Source: Rotaria socialis
Lineage: Eukaryota; Rotifera; Eurotatoria; Philodinida; Philodinidae
Assembly: GCA_905331475.1 (NCBI GenBank)
Contig: CAJNYU010000394.1
Span: 62,001 to 126,000, forward strand
Direction: 5' to 3'
Length of the DNA stretch: 64,000 nt
Below the pieces are notes generated by a model that saw only the letters and a program-made list of their open reading frames with translations, had not been told where the DNA came from and ran no database searches. Shown here one piece after another: positions 1 through 12,800 of this stretch (the stretch's first letter is position 1; each line of letters opens with the position of its first letter). Position numbers and translations under genes: made by a program.

Positions 1-3000
1 GTTTTTTTTAAAGTAAAATGTAAAAAGAAGAGGTCGAATTCTTTTTTTTTGAAAAAAAAACACTCGTTTATTTTTTTCAACATTTAAATAAACATGTAAA
101 TATTTTTTTTTTCACATCGTTAACGCCTACATTCACATGTTTCATACTTTTAGGCATTTAATCTATCAATATGAATATACTTAAGTTAAAAATCTGTTAA
201 AATCCGTTTTCTTTTTACATAATTTATACACCAAAATATTTAATTTTAATTTTAAATTTTAAATTTTAAATTTTAAATTCCAAATTATAATTTTTAGATT
301 AAGATTTTGACAATACAACCAATTAAGAGTTATTTTTTTATTATTGTCTGACTAAATATTTATATCATAAGCAACTATAATCATGATGATCTATTGCAGT
401 CTGACGAAAAATATTTTATTTTATTTACCAAATAGCATAGTTTTCATCGCATTCTAATTAATACGCAATTGGCTTGTGCAGATATAGAAATTGAATAAAT
501 TCAATATGATAAAGTGATATCCTGATACTAAATAGAACCAATCAATCAGGTTTTTTTTTATAGGAAAGCGAGTCATTTTTCCATCTAGTATCAAGGAAAA
601 ATCGATCAAATATATACATATATATTTAATTTGAGTACGATTATCAGCTTAATACTTATATTTTCAACGTTCTTTATTATTTTGTATTTGTAAAGATTAT
701 TTGTGTATCTTCATACAGTTTGATAATGTGTTTTTTACTTTAAATTTGAATTGGTCTGATGGCGACGAGCACGCAATATGAAAGTTTTGATACAACTCAT
801 AGTAATTGTTGCTAATATTTATTTTGTGCTGTTTTCTTTCAAATCTTGTGGCTGAAAGAACTATGATTAAGATTTAGGTAAAGATCAATACAATTATGTT
901 AAGTGACGAATGAAAGCAAAAACTTCTATTCAAGTTTTGTTTGAATAGGAAGAAAAGGTAAAATGTAAATCTTGGGAAAGAAAAATTATATATGAAAGAA
1001 CCAATAAGAATAGAAATAAATATCAATAGACTATGTGGACGTAATTGATGAATATTACATTCCTTTTTCATCTTATGACTTGATTTGACATACTATATAG
1101 GAAAAACAATTCGTATACTAAAGTCAATGAGTCTATTAGAAGAATAAAACAATACAATTTGATCGTTAGATATTTCGAATTCTAGAGATTTCAAGAATTC
1201 TGCTGGTGTAATAATTAAAAATTCTCTTGTCTCAAAAATGACTATTTTATATAAATGTATAATTACTCTGTATATTCATTTGTCAAAAAATATCCGATTA
1301 ATTAAGTCTATTTATTCAGATTTATAAAATGGATAATTAAAATAAACCTGACGTTTATAATACTTAAGTGTATTTTTATACAACATTGAGAACTCGAGTA
1401 ACTCCCATTTTTATAAGTTTTACATAAGTACTACAAAATTTTAAAATTATAAATATAATGGGTTGTTCCATGCGAACTCAACCAAAAAAAAAAAGTATCC
1501 AATTTTTTTTGTTTTCATTTAGTTTGGTAGAGCTGGTTTTGCTGATTATTTTAGTATAAAACAATGTTAAAATGCCTCAGTAAAATTTTTTTTATACCGA
1601 AAATACTAAAACTGGGTTTTTCTGTATTTTAGCCCTAGCGCAGTTATTTTTAGACTTTAAAAAAAATACCAAAATGTTCAGCTCAATTAGCTCTACAAGA
1701 TAAGATAGTTTCAAATTAGTTAAAGCCATTATTCAATGACTTGCTTAAGTAGATGCGCTAAAAAATGTAGGCGTCTTTATCTAAAAATGGCTTCATTCTG
1801 CTGGAATCTGTATTCAGCTTTTCGAATACGGGCATAAACCTTGACTAAAAATTCAGGACAGAAACATATCGGGATGCTTTCACACAGCTTCGCCCACTAT
1901 ATGCACGACAGTCTCCCGGCACGATTTAACTATGCTAGTGTTGTAGTCCATGTCGAGTTATGTATGAAACCATATTTCGTTTCTCACAAAACCATGCGCT
2001 AAATGGTGCATCTCGAGGGCTCAAAACACGATTTTCTTCAAAGCCGAACCTAGAAATCGGCAACTTTTGATTTTTTCGAAGATAATAGGAAAAGGTTAAT
2101 TATGCCAGTGGATAGAGCATACAAAGTTGCCTATATGTCGTAGCTTTTAGGTAGGTACTGAAAAATCTCGAAGCACCAGAGTAGTTGGGAAAACTAGAAA
2201 ATTGCGATTTTTGCTAAACTTCAGGCGTCTAGAAAACCTTCATATAGACCTGGAGAACATAATTTATTGGAAAGAAAATGAAGCTTAATCAATGTCAATT
2301 CGAATTAGTTCGATTAGATTTTCAGAATACATTCTTTAGTCGAAATTTACGACCTGTAAAAAACGAGGCTTTCTGAAAACAGTGTATTGGACTTCGATTT
2401 TCTTGAGCACTACACGTCAGATTTTGCTCAAAATGTTTTATCTAGTAGCTCTCTATAAGTACTACCTCTGGTTGAAGTATTAGCTTCTCTATCCTAGAAT
2501 TCTATAAATTATGATGACTCGAATTCTTCTAAAATTTGACTGCTGTTCTTTAACATTTTAGCAAAAATCGCAATTTTCTAGTTTTTGTAACTATTCTGGT
2601 GCTTCGAGATTTTTCAGTATGTACCTAAAAGCTACGACATATAAAGAAAAAGAATGAGAGCTGGTGACACTATGTCTGTGAGTTATATCTATCGACATAT
2701 TTACTATGAGATTGTCCTTTTTGTTTATTGTCATTGATAGATGACTGATAAATGTACTTTGTGCAATTTTGCACAAGACTGGAATTTTATCATAAATCAG
2801 ATGTGAATTTCATTTTGCAAAGTGTAAAATAATGTGTTTATCTAGACTAGTTTTTAAAATTTTCTTTACTGTGCAATATCAATTCATGTCAACAGATACT
2901 GAAGGCAATTAAGGAGGATAGTCTTGATACTGGGAAAACTACTATATAGATTGATGGTGGCAATAATATAAGTAAGTTATCAGTGAGCAACTATTGAAAG

Positions 3001-4087
3001 TTACAACGGACTTGATTGATATTGAAAGAAAAATAAAATCTGCATTTAATAAACAGCAAGTAATGAAGAAACAAAAACTACAGCTAATTCAAATACCAAT
3101 CTTAAGTAAAACAATTTTCTATTCGTAATTTATGTATTTCTACATATGATTTATGCAGTTTTTTTTATTTATTTAAAGAGAATAACCATAGAACAAGCTT
3201 ATAGATATTGTTTATGTAAAAAATTTCAAATGCGTTTTTCTATACTTTTTTCTTATGTTTCTATTTTATATTATTTTCATAAAGGTAAAAGTTAGTATTT
3301 TTGTTAAAAAATGAAGTACTTGCATTATTTTGTTATAGTTTGCTTTTTTGCGTATTAAATTTCCTTATCTTGAATATCCCATCTTAATTAAATCTGTTAT
3401 CTAAGGTTTTTACTAAAAAAGCTTATCGTATATATTTCCTATATTATTCTAGCAATCCTATAAAAATTCTGTCGACAAAATCTTATCCTACCTATATCTT
3501 ACACTCAGGTCGCTACGAAGCCTGTTCATGAACCATCCGAATCAGATGTGGTGTGATACAGTACCCTTAATCAACTCAACTTTTTGTTTTATGCATTACT
3601 CTAAAACGCTTACTTGTTGCAAAAGTACTACTGTTCTCGTGAGACTAGATCGCTAATCAAATTTAATTATTCAGTAGTATGATTGAATAGGAAAAAAATC
3701 GCAAGTAATTATCGGCATTATTAAAATCAAGAAATAAACTACTTGTTGATTTTCCATTGCTTGAATTATAAAATTCGAGAGTTTTTCAAATAAAAGAGGT
3801 AACAAAATATTCATTTTTTGTAAGTACTACAAGCATCGATCAAAACTAATAGGATCTGTTGAAGTAGACATTTTTACGAATGAAAATCTTAAAAAGCACG
3901 TAATGAAATCCGTCGTTTTACACATCAACCCCAAATCAAATGTGTTCTACAACAATAATCAGTGAGGTATAGGATGTACTTCAATGCACATTTTTGAAGC
4001 GTAGAAATTCACATTATCAAGAATGACTTATTTAGTGATTTGAACATCAGTTTCTGAAAAAATATTGATCTACTGATGTATTTCAGA
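1..4087. other. Intergenic, no gene recognised
   Basis: AT-rich DNA with frequent stops in all frames and no splice-flanked coding block that I can recognise. It starts with homopolymer A/T runs and a short tandem TTTAAATTT-type repeat at about 241-280. The part from about 1460 to 2645 is less AT-rich than its surroundings and contains the inverted-repeat element listed separately. The ORFs on either strand here are short, low-complexity and start mostly at non-ATG codons. Confidence 0.6.
2132..2642. mobile_element. Inverted-repeat element, probable non-autonomous transposon
   Basis: Two arms of about 85 bp, 2132-2218 and 2558-2642, are near-perfect reverse complements. Both contain the stretch reading CGTAGCTTTTAGGTA and, further in, AAATTGCGATTTTTGC (or its complement). 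They flank about 340 bp of unrelated sequence with no ORF. The structure fits a short non-autonomous DNA transposon or fold-back element. I could not define a target-site duplication, and no transposase is present in the window. Confidence 0.6.
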
Positions 4088-4384
4088 TGGGCATAGCTAA
4101 TAGAACACGAGCAATCACAGCATTTAATGGAAATAATATTTGATACTCCCTTAAATGCGATAGTGTATCATGTTCCGCTTCATCTTATGCTATGAATATT
4201 GATGTAAGAGATATTTTTTCTAATACTTGTTCACATTACATTTTTCTAGTAATTCGATTTTTTTTCTATCATGTATTTCCATCATTTATTGTTTCTTTGA
4301 AAGAGAAAACTTAGAAATCAAAATTGATGTTGTTGATGATGAGCATGGCATGGCAGATATTGACGATGGTGCACATGTAGATTG
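4088..4384 (+). pseudogene. Possible decayed exons of an unrecognised gene
   Basis: After a TTTCAG acceptor at about 4086, a frame reads MGIANRTRAITAFNGNNI, hits one TGA, then continues with a Cys/Ser-rich stretch to a good GTAAGA donor at 4205. A second piece ending at 4384 encodes an acidic tail (DVVDDEHGMADIDDG) followed by a stop. The codon character looks coding, but an in-frame stop breaks the first block and I cannot name a family. It could be a degenerate gene copy or chance. Confidence 0.25.
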
Positions 4385-4543
4385 AGAATCTTCTTGGTGT
4401 TTTAATAGTTGTTGTTTTTAACCAAAAGTACTGCATGTTCTTTCATATGGAGTGGTATCACAAATCCAGAAAGTTCGAGAACTGTCCACTTTTTCCACAG
4501 GGAATGTCACATATCCAGTAGGAGACGCCACATTCACACCCTC

Positions 4544-5961
4544 AAGTAAGTGGTTTGGTCATTCACCAGTTTTATTCTTAATTCTGCCACAACTTTGGAA
4601 ATCCATTCTTAGACCATGATTTGCTCACTAAACAGCGCATATACTTGATGGATATCTATTGGTTCGGTAAGAAAGTAAAACAAGAATTTGCGCTAGAGTT
4701 ACATGAACATAATCTGTACTTGTCTAGTGAAAGAATTTTGGTTAATCAAAATCTTTAAGTAAATAATTCTCCACATACATCAAATTTCTCAAACAACAGA
4801 ATAAGATGTCTTTTGAGAAACTTGCTATCACTGTGACTGCGTTACCGTAACGATTTTTTGCCACAAAGGCGCCTGTAATATACAATATTTGTGGGCATTT
4901 TATATCGGGATTCAACATATGAATCTATCTCACTTTTCACTGTTTTTCAGCTGTATATACAGACATACTAGCGAGTGTGAAGTAAACACGAGAGACACTA
5001 TCATATTTTGGTCTCAATAACAGTCGTGGTCAAAGAAGTGTTGCCTTAGGTTCAATCTTATTATAATTCTGTCAAACGAAAACTAAATAATTCCGAGGGG
5101 CCTTCAACTTAGAATACACTCCGTAGTCTTCTCTGGTGCGCTGTTTTCTGGAGATTTATTTAACAGCAATTAGAATCAATCATTTTTGTTTCTATCTTGG
5201 TCTCATCCCAAAAAATATCTTGAGGGTATTAAATTTAGTTTTTCCATCTTCAGTTGAAATTAACATCTTGTTTTATTGGCAGTAACTGATTTTATGAGGT
5301 ACTAGAAACGAAGTTAATTAACCTTTTAAATTCAGTTCTCCAACACTTGTACAGTATGATCCACATACTCTGTTGTCTTTCAACAGAGAAAATTCGAAAA
5401 ATAGCCATAGTCATAGTCATCACGGATACAAGTGAAATTGAAGATCTTTTTTCATTTACCACAGTTTTATCTATTCAATGTGCACTTTGAGAAAAGTTTA
5501 AAAATTCAAAAGCAAACTACAGAAAACTATGCTGTACTATTATTTTGTTTTTGCTTCATATATTGTGCTGTTATCAAAATCGATGAATCAGTATTTGCTT
5601 GGCAGTTTGCAACACTGTTCGTCAATGTTCCATGAAAATTTCAGAAAAATAAGTCAATCTAAAATTTGTCGATTTGTGTTCATTAATGCACAAAACATGG
5701 CATTAATAATATGCTTTCCTTATCGATTCTTTTAAATCAAAATAAGCTTAATTTTTTTCAAGTTTAGGTAATTTTATTTTGACATTTATTGTCTGAAAGT
5801 TAATCAAATTAAAATAATTGCGAAAAGGCTTGTTTCTTTGCAACACATGATGTAATGTTATGTCAAAATATATTTATATTGGTAAGTATGACGAAGTCAA
5901 CATTTGCATCACAGTCATTTCTTGTTTGGCATGAAGAATCTAATTTTAAGTAGATCAATGA
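4544..5961. other. Intergenic, nothing recognised
   Basis: No supported gene. A short splice-flanked segment at about 4500-4543 (CAG acceptor, GTAAGT donor) could encode about 14 residues on the + strand but has no context. The two overlapping short + strand ORFs around 5432-5735 are hydrophobic, low-complexity and unlike any family I know. Confidence 0.5.
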
Positions 5962-6225
5962 TTAAATTAAGACAAAAATAATGAAACTATCTAACTTGTT
6001 AGATCCAACTGGTTTAACACTAGATGGTGGCGGAGTATTCGAAGTTACAACAGAATTTTTTGTAGATGATGCATTGTTAGCTAACGTTGATTCTTTCTTT
6101 GTGCATGATTCATCATGGGATTTCTCTGTGTTATCCGAAGCATTGGTAGGTACCATATGGCTATTGAACATTGTCAGACCTGTTCGTAGACCGAATTTTT
6201 GATTTTGCTCTTGTTTTAAAGACAT
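5962..6225 (-). CDS. Hypothetical Ser/Thr/Asn-rich small protein or first exon
   Basis: An ATG at 6225 opens an 87-codon frame. The product is rich in Ser, Thr, Asn and Lys (for example TPPPSSVKPVGSNK) and looks disordered; only the last nine residues are hydrophobic. A possible donor (GTTAGA) near the codons for GSNK, at about 5997, would remove that hydrophobic tail, so this may be the first exon of a longer gene. No domain, signal peptide or relative is recognised. The composition is less AT-driven than neighbouring noise ORFs, which is the only reason for listing it. Confidence 0.25.
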   Translation of the reverse strand: MSLKQEQNQKFGLRTGLTMFNSHMVPTNASDNTEKSHDESCTKKESTLANNASSTKNSVVTSNTPPPSSVKPVGSNKLDSFIIFVLI

Positions 6226-9200
6226 TTAGCTTGTTGTGAGTGTGGTCGTTGTAGCGATGATGCAACTACAGCAAATAGCAAGATTTTGGATTCAGTGAAA
6301 TAATGGAAATAGCAAAAAATTCAAAAGAAAACAAAACGTCTGTTAATCCACTTAATCGGTGGTGTTTTCGTTTAATAAATATAGTTTTGAATTTCCAACA
6401 TCTTTCTTTCTTAAAAAAAAGGTACTATTTTCACCTGTGTGTATGTCGTAGAATAAAAATAAGAACGCAAAACATTTTATTGTCGACATTAGCGTTATCA
6501 TACTTTTTCGTTCGTTTTTCTTATATTTGTCTGCCATATAAAAAGCAAGACTCTTTGCTCTTATTCAGAATCGTATTCAGTATTTGTATATGATGATTCA
6601 TCAGTTCTTATTTGTTACAAAAAAGCTGCATAGTCAACAGCGAAAGCAAACAAGGAGCTATAATAAAGATTAGTAGCTATATCATGTTTTCTTTTATTCA
6701 AGCGATGTGCATGATATACAGAAAGTATTTTATAAAGATAAAGAACAGCGAGAAACTGTCTACGAGGTGAAGTTGAACATTACGTTACTTTGAAAAGTAA
6801 ACTTAGATAAAGTTAGAGAACAAAACTTCTCATCTTCACATAAAAATAGACCTGCATCTTTCAATTGCTTCACCTAAATTCCATGCGTGCGCCGTAAGAT
6901 TCTTAAATAACATTTGCCTAATCAATTTTTCTATTTTCATATCAGAATTCTGGCTATTTGAAAGCAAATATTAGTAAAGAGACAATTAATGCAAAAAAAC
7001 ATGCCTGAATATGAATTTCATAAATATACAAGTCAATATCTATACTATTGATGACTTTGTATTCAATAGATAGGCATGTATCACGTTTTAATAATAATAT
7101 TATCAAGGGCTTAATGGAATCATTCACCGATGGTCATATTGAGACTCGTACTTCGAAAACGCTTTCTACATGAAGGATAAACTAATTTGATTTATCTTGG
7201 AATAGTTATTGTATTGAAATGAAATGAAAATAAGAAACCTATTACTAGTTACAACACATATTAATTGATGCTTATTCTGATCAAAAAACAAAACTAAATA
7301 GTGTAACAATGAAACATCTGATATCTTCTATGTTATTTGCATATCAGCACCTATTGATAGTCTCATGAATATTCGATACACAACTCTAAGTCATAGTAAT
7401 GATAATGAATATTACTAGATGAATGACAATGATTTGTTAATCAACTAATAAAAAGTGTCTTCATTTACTCGAATTATTATTTCTTCTTCTTCTTCTTCTT
7501 ATAATTATTCTTATTCTAATGAAGAAGAACAACATTGAATAAACTCAGAGCAAAGTTTGTTTTACTTACATTGATCTTGCTTATTGATTGTTATTGTTTC
7601 TTGTAAGAGGATTGTGATTTATATAGAACCATGATCGACAAAGAAGAGAGCATATGCACATACATTTGCGTGTGCCTTTAAAATAGGTGTATACTGAAAT
7701 AAAGATGTTTTCATCTAAGACTAATAGAATTCGTTTAGTCTTTAACAAAAACAATAGTAGCTTTGTTTCAGTAGATTAACATGTGATAATCATGTTGTGA
7801 CAACAGAAACATCTTTTAAAATTAGTCGAGTTGGAAATATATATTTTCTAGCAAAATTAATTGCTCGTTCTGTTTAACGATCATTTGACACTGAACAGAA
7901 AATTGGTTCCATTGTTTTAAGTTATATTCTGATCTTGGCTGTTTTCTGATTAAGATTTACTTGAAGTCTACATAGTTATTTATGTGATCTTAAGTAAAAA
8001 CAACATAATTATTTATATTCGCTTTTGCTCAATTAGATTTGTTTTGTAACAATTGAATGACATATAGAATACAAAAAGTGCATTTTAAATTGTTAGTTTT
8101 CATATTACTCCACTTTAGAGGTTGAATGAACGATAATTATGCAAGCTGAACAAACAAATAATCTCTGGTTTTCATGTTCATACCCGAAGAGATTTCATAA
8201 GACTATAGATGTAGCGTATATTTTTCGCCATTTGCTAATTGAGACTGTTGAAAATCATCGAATCCAATAGTTTTCTATTGTAACTCTGTTAATAAATTCG
8301 ATTATTCCCGATTGGAACGGATGGGAAGCTGTCAGATTCTTGCCATTAGTTATCGAGTTAGTTAAGATATCCTATATGGTGCTTTGTGACTAAGCATACT
8401 GTTTGATTTTCTGTTGTTTAAGCTGCTGTTACTAATTAGTCAAAATTTTCTTATTAAACACTAGATTTAAAGTAGGCATGAATCATTCAAGTTCAAATTT
8501 AAGTCGGAATGATTACATATTTCAAAGTTTGAGAATTAATTTCAAATTCAGTATTTTTATTTTTATTTTTATGCAGTAAGAGTTCATCATTGCAATATTT
8601 TGTTACACTAAATACACTTGTTCTGTATATGAAGTAGAAAAAAATATCGTAAGATTTATTGACAAAAAACAACAAGAGTGTTTACAACGAAAATGAATTA
8701 CAAAGGTCAACCGAAAAAGACGCCTAATGCATAATGATAATGTTGATACAGCACAATATAGATTAACAGCAGCAACTAATCAAGAAAAACACAGAAACTA
8801 CACATTGCCTAGTTGTTGGTGATCGTAACAATAGTGATAAATTCACAGTTGTCGAAAAAATAACAATAAGCATAATATTTATAAAAATTCTATCGATACA
8901 CGGCCTCGTTTATCACTAATTCAAAAAAAAGTCATATTGAAAAAATGTATGATATAGTGTTTGATGTAAATATAATAAAATTGAATCTCGAAAAATAATG
9001 ATATCACAAAAATAATTTTCATGTTATTATCCACGTAGCAATAAGATAAGCAGCAATATTGCTTAGATGATAATCCAAATTGAAGATGCTGCGATTGACT
9101 AGCGGCGTAGTTCACTAGGAAAAAATTGTGATTATCTGTTCGTATAGATGATTCATTCAATAAGATTTGATATTTAATGTTATTAAACCCATAAAACTTG

Positions 9201-9878
9201 TACCGTAAAGATTAAATTTTCACATTTTTTTCATGTGAAACAACTCAAGTATTAATTAACACACTAAAACACAAAACATTTCTCTTACTGCTTGGTTTTC
9301 TGTGAACAAAATGAACTTCCTACTAAAAATTTGATAACAGGAAATATTGTCTTAATCTCAATATGCAAATAATGACTTTGAATCACTTTTCTTTGATTCT
9401 CAACTTTCGACATTGTCTCGTCGTAAACTTATAACTTCTCATAGATGTTTCTTCACTAAATAAAACATGTTCATGACGAAAAATCGTCTATGCGCTTCAC
9501 ACATGTGCAGTCAGAAAAATATCGTCGCAGTCTAAACGAATGGCGTAGTGCGTGAAGCAATAATAATGCAATATTTTTGCTATCTTAATTTTTTGTGTTC
9601 TCAGAATCACTGCCTAAGGATGTGGGGTTTTTTGTCATATGTACGAATACCTGCTTTTTCCACTTGAATGATTTTATTTATTTTTAATGACTTATTTTAT
9701 CTTATGGGAATGAGTCAAGAGAAAAGAAGAATAGCAAAGAGCGTCGCATTCTAGTAAAACTTTAAAATAACATAGATACGCAAGCAATATTTCATCGAAC
9801 AGCATTAACAAATTGTGGAAAAAAACGGAGTAATATACAAGAAAAAACGAAATTATCTTATCCTTCTTAGGAACAAAC
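6226..9878. other. Intergenic, nothing recognised
   Basis: AT-rich sequence with no convincing coding block on either strand. A TTC microsatellite lies at about 7483-7501. A 79-codon - strand ORF at 8921-9160 is low-complexity, with an aromatic/Ile-rich tail, and was not accepted as a gene. Confidence 0.55.
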
Positions 9879-12800
9879 ATGGACACACGAAGACGTCAAA
9901 AAGGAAATGTATTTCGACAAGGTACTTTAATATTACTTATTTTTCATGATATTCGGTAAACATAAAAGAATAAAGTGAATATTGTGTCGTCGCTGTACGT
10001 CGTCGAAAAGCTTGACAGCTTTAAGAAACTTTTAGCACAAACTCTGTGACACAAAATGCGACATATACTCTCGTGTTGTTGTTGTTGCTAATTACACAGT
10101 GACCGTTGTATTCTATTTATTTATCTTGAAATCGATTCCTTTTCTATTAAGCTCTTTAATTTTCTAGAATAATAATAGATTGTTTTGCATATTATCATAA
10201 GACTTGATTGATATATAACCTATGACAAGGAAAAGAGTGTTGATAGGGTTTATATCGCAGTCTTCGATAATTTTTCGAGATTAGATATTTCGAACCTGTA
10301 GGAAATAGAGAACAGCATTGATTTTTCCCAATTTCATTTCTTTTCTTCAACAATCTTGTTAAATCGTGTTTTACAAAAGAGTATACTGGCAAACAACAAA
10401 GGCACCTCGCTCTTTCTTCTTCTTCAGTAATCTTTAGAAAATTCGATGCGTTCTTATAATTCATTTTTCATAGATTCAATATGATTTTTGCTCGTTGAGA
10501 AACTTAAAATTTTGTGTGTTCAATAAGAACATGCAGATAATGAACAACTTCTTAACGAATATCAATATCATTATTAATACTGATTGCTATCAAAAATGAA
10601 ATTTGAAAAACAAATTACATAAGAATTCATACAATGAACCAAGAATCACAACAAAAAGAGCTATTACGTAGTTCATATAACTCAATAATGTCATAGAGGA
10701 TAAGAAAATTAATCGTTCATTGGTAATAATTTGCTGTACTACACTTAGAATTCAATTTCTATTTTTGATAATGGTGCCGCTGCCGTTGATATAAAAAGTT
10801 TTATCTACTTTTGTTGTGACACAGACAAAAAACTTCTAAACACTTTCTTGACAATACTTTCAATAGATCACCTATAGACATTCTTTGTATAACAGATGTT
10901 ATTTTAACTATTCATCGAAGAAATATCTTCCCATTACAATATAACTTACCTAATGGGCGATAAGCAAATTGTTTATTTTTAGAAAAAACGTGGCTTGACA
11001 TTGAAGTTTCTCCAAACTCTGTAGTCAAGAGGATTCACGAACTCGAACAGGAACTCGAGTGTGTACCAGGGTCTATTGACAGAGTAATACTCAATCGTGT
11101 GTTGGGTTCTATGGCTGGCTTGGCTTTGGGTGATGCTCTTGGTGCTCATGTTGAATTTAAGCCTCATGATATTTTAGCTGTGAGACCAGTGAAAGATCTT
11201 CAAGGTGGTGGTACTTGGGGACTCAATAAAGGAGAGGTAATTTATATACATACGGATTTCTCTATGACTGACTTCATTAGTGCTTGCCAAAAGGACGTCA
11301 TAACTGGAAAACAAAATATTTTTCAGCTTTATATTTCAACATAAATCAAATCTTCATATATGTTGGAAAACTAACTTTTCACTTGCACAATTTCTCATTA
11401 CAGTTTTTTGGCATAAAAGTTACATAGAACATTTAGTTACTCTAGTAAACAGAACTTTTTAAATTTTAATATTCTCATTTTTTACATTGTCTTTCAATTA
11501 GAAATGCTGTTGATTCGAAAGATCTATGAAATCCCTACATTTTTTAAATTGTTGGTTTTAGTTTTCAGTGAGTGTCTAGAGTTTTGAACAAAAAACAACA
11601 TTGTAAAATATAGATTGATGTGCCTACCCTCCTTCAATATAACCTACAACAGATGAGTTATATAGATGATTTCTTCTGTGTAGATTCTTATTTTAATATC
11701 AACAGTTCATCTCATGTATTGAATATATTTCGAGAGAAAAAAATAGATGAGACGGAAGTGCTTGCCTCGGATGATATTTATCGATAATGAATCAAGTAAA
11801 TATTTCAGAATGACGAATATTAAAGATTCTTATAAATAGTCAGCTTAATTAAAGTTCTGAAGATACCTGATAGAACCTATTTACCGGTGACTGTTCAGTT
11901 ATATAACGTATTGCTAAAACAAAATACATTGCATGAAATCTAAGAATAATGATAAAACCAATATAAACTTTGGATGAGCTCATATGAGAAAAAATAGAAA
12001 ATGAATAAGATAAATAAAATTAATAATTAGGCCGTTTAATGCTCAGATCAGTATCTGGTATAGATTCTATCTGTTGCAAAATATCAGCACAAAGAATAAT
12101 GTCATTGCTTGCGTGATTGTCATTCTTGTTAAATTTTTATTAAATTAACTTCAATGCAAAGTTATTTTCATCTGTTGCAATAGTATCAATTATTGAACAT
12201 AATTTCTTTCAGAACTGAAGTACGATAGTGATCCTTTTGTCTGTCAGATTCATTTCATTTTCAATGTTAGTGTCACAATATTTCGTTATTTTTCTATAAA
12301 TTATCAATGCTCAATTTATACATATTTCCTTTGTAGTATAATCTTTCATTGTCAATGACTCTACACGAGGAATATCTCGTTAAACTAAAAATCTTTCTAG
12401 AGCGCACTATGAACGTTTTTTGGTTTCAAATGCAGCGCTTCATACTTTCGTGCGTATATAAATATAAAACAACATATCACAGTGAGTAATCTTGAATATT
12501 CCCTTGGAATTCATCTTCAACAGTATTTACTGTAGTCGTCTAAATTATTCCCAGAAGCTTTGTAAAGTTTCTCTGAACAGTTTTGGTATTGGCGAAAAAT
12601 AAATAAACATCTATTTATGAGCAAGTTGAAGATAACCACGTGCAAATAGGTCACATAAAAAGAAATAAGATAGGAGGCATAGATAATTGAATCAATGTAC
12701 GTTTGTCATATTGATACTACTGGTAACCGACTAAAATAGGTCGTTTTGGTCTATTTGAAATCGTATAGAAATGAAGTAAGAACTTAGTCGATGTAGAATT

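Noticed and set aside
5981..6202. 73-codon + strand ORF
   Set aside because: Antisense of the - strand Ser/Thr-rich ORF, no start context or motif; at most one of the two is real.
10195..10464. 89-codon - strand ORF
   Set aside because: Lies in the tentative first intron of the glycohydrolase gene; no recognisable domain and no splice partners.
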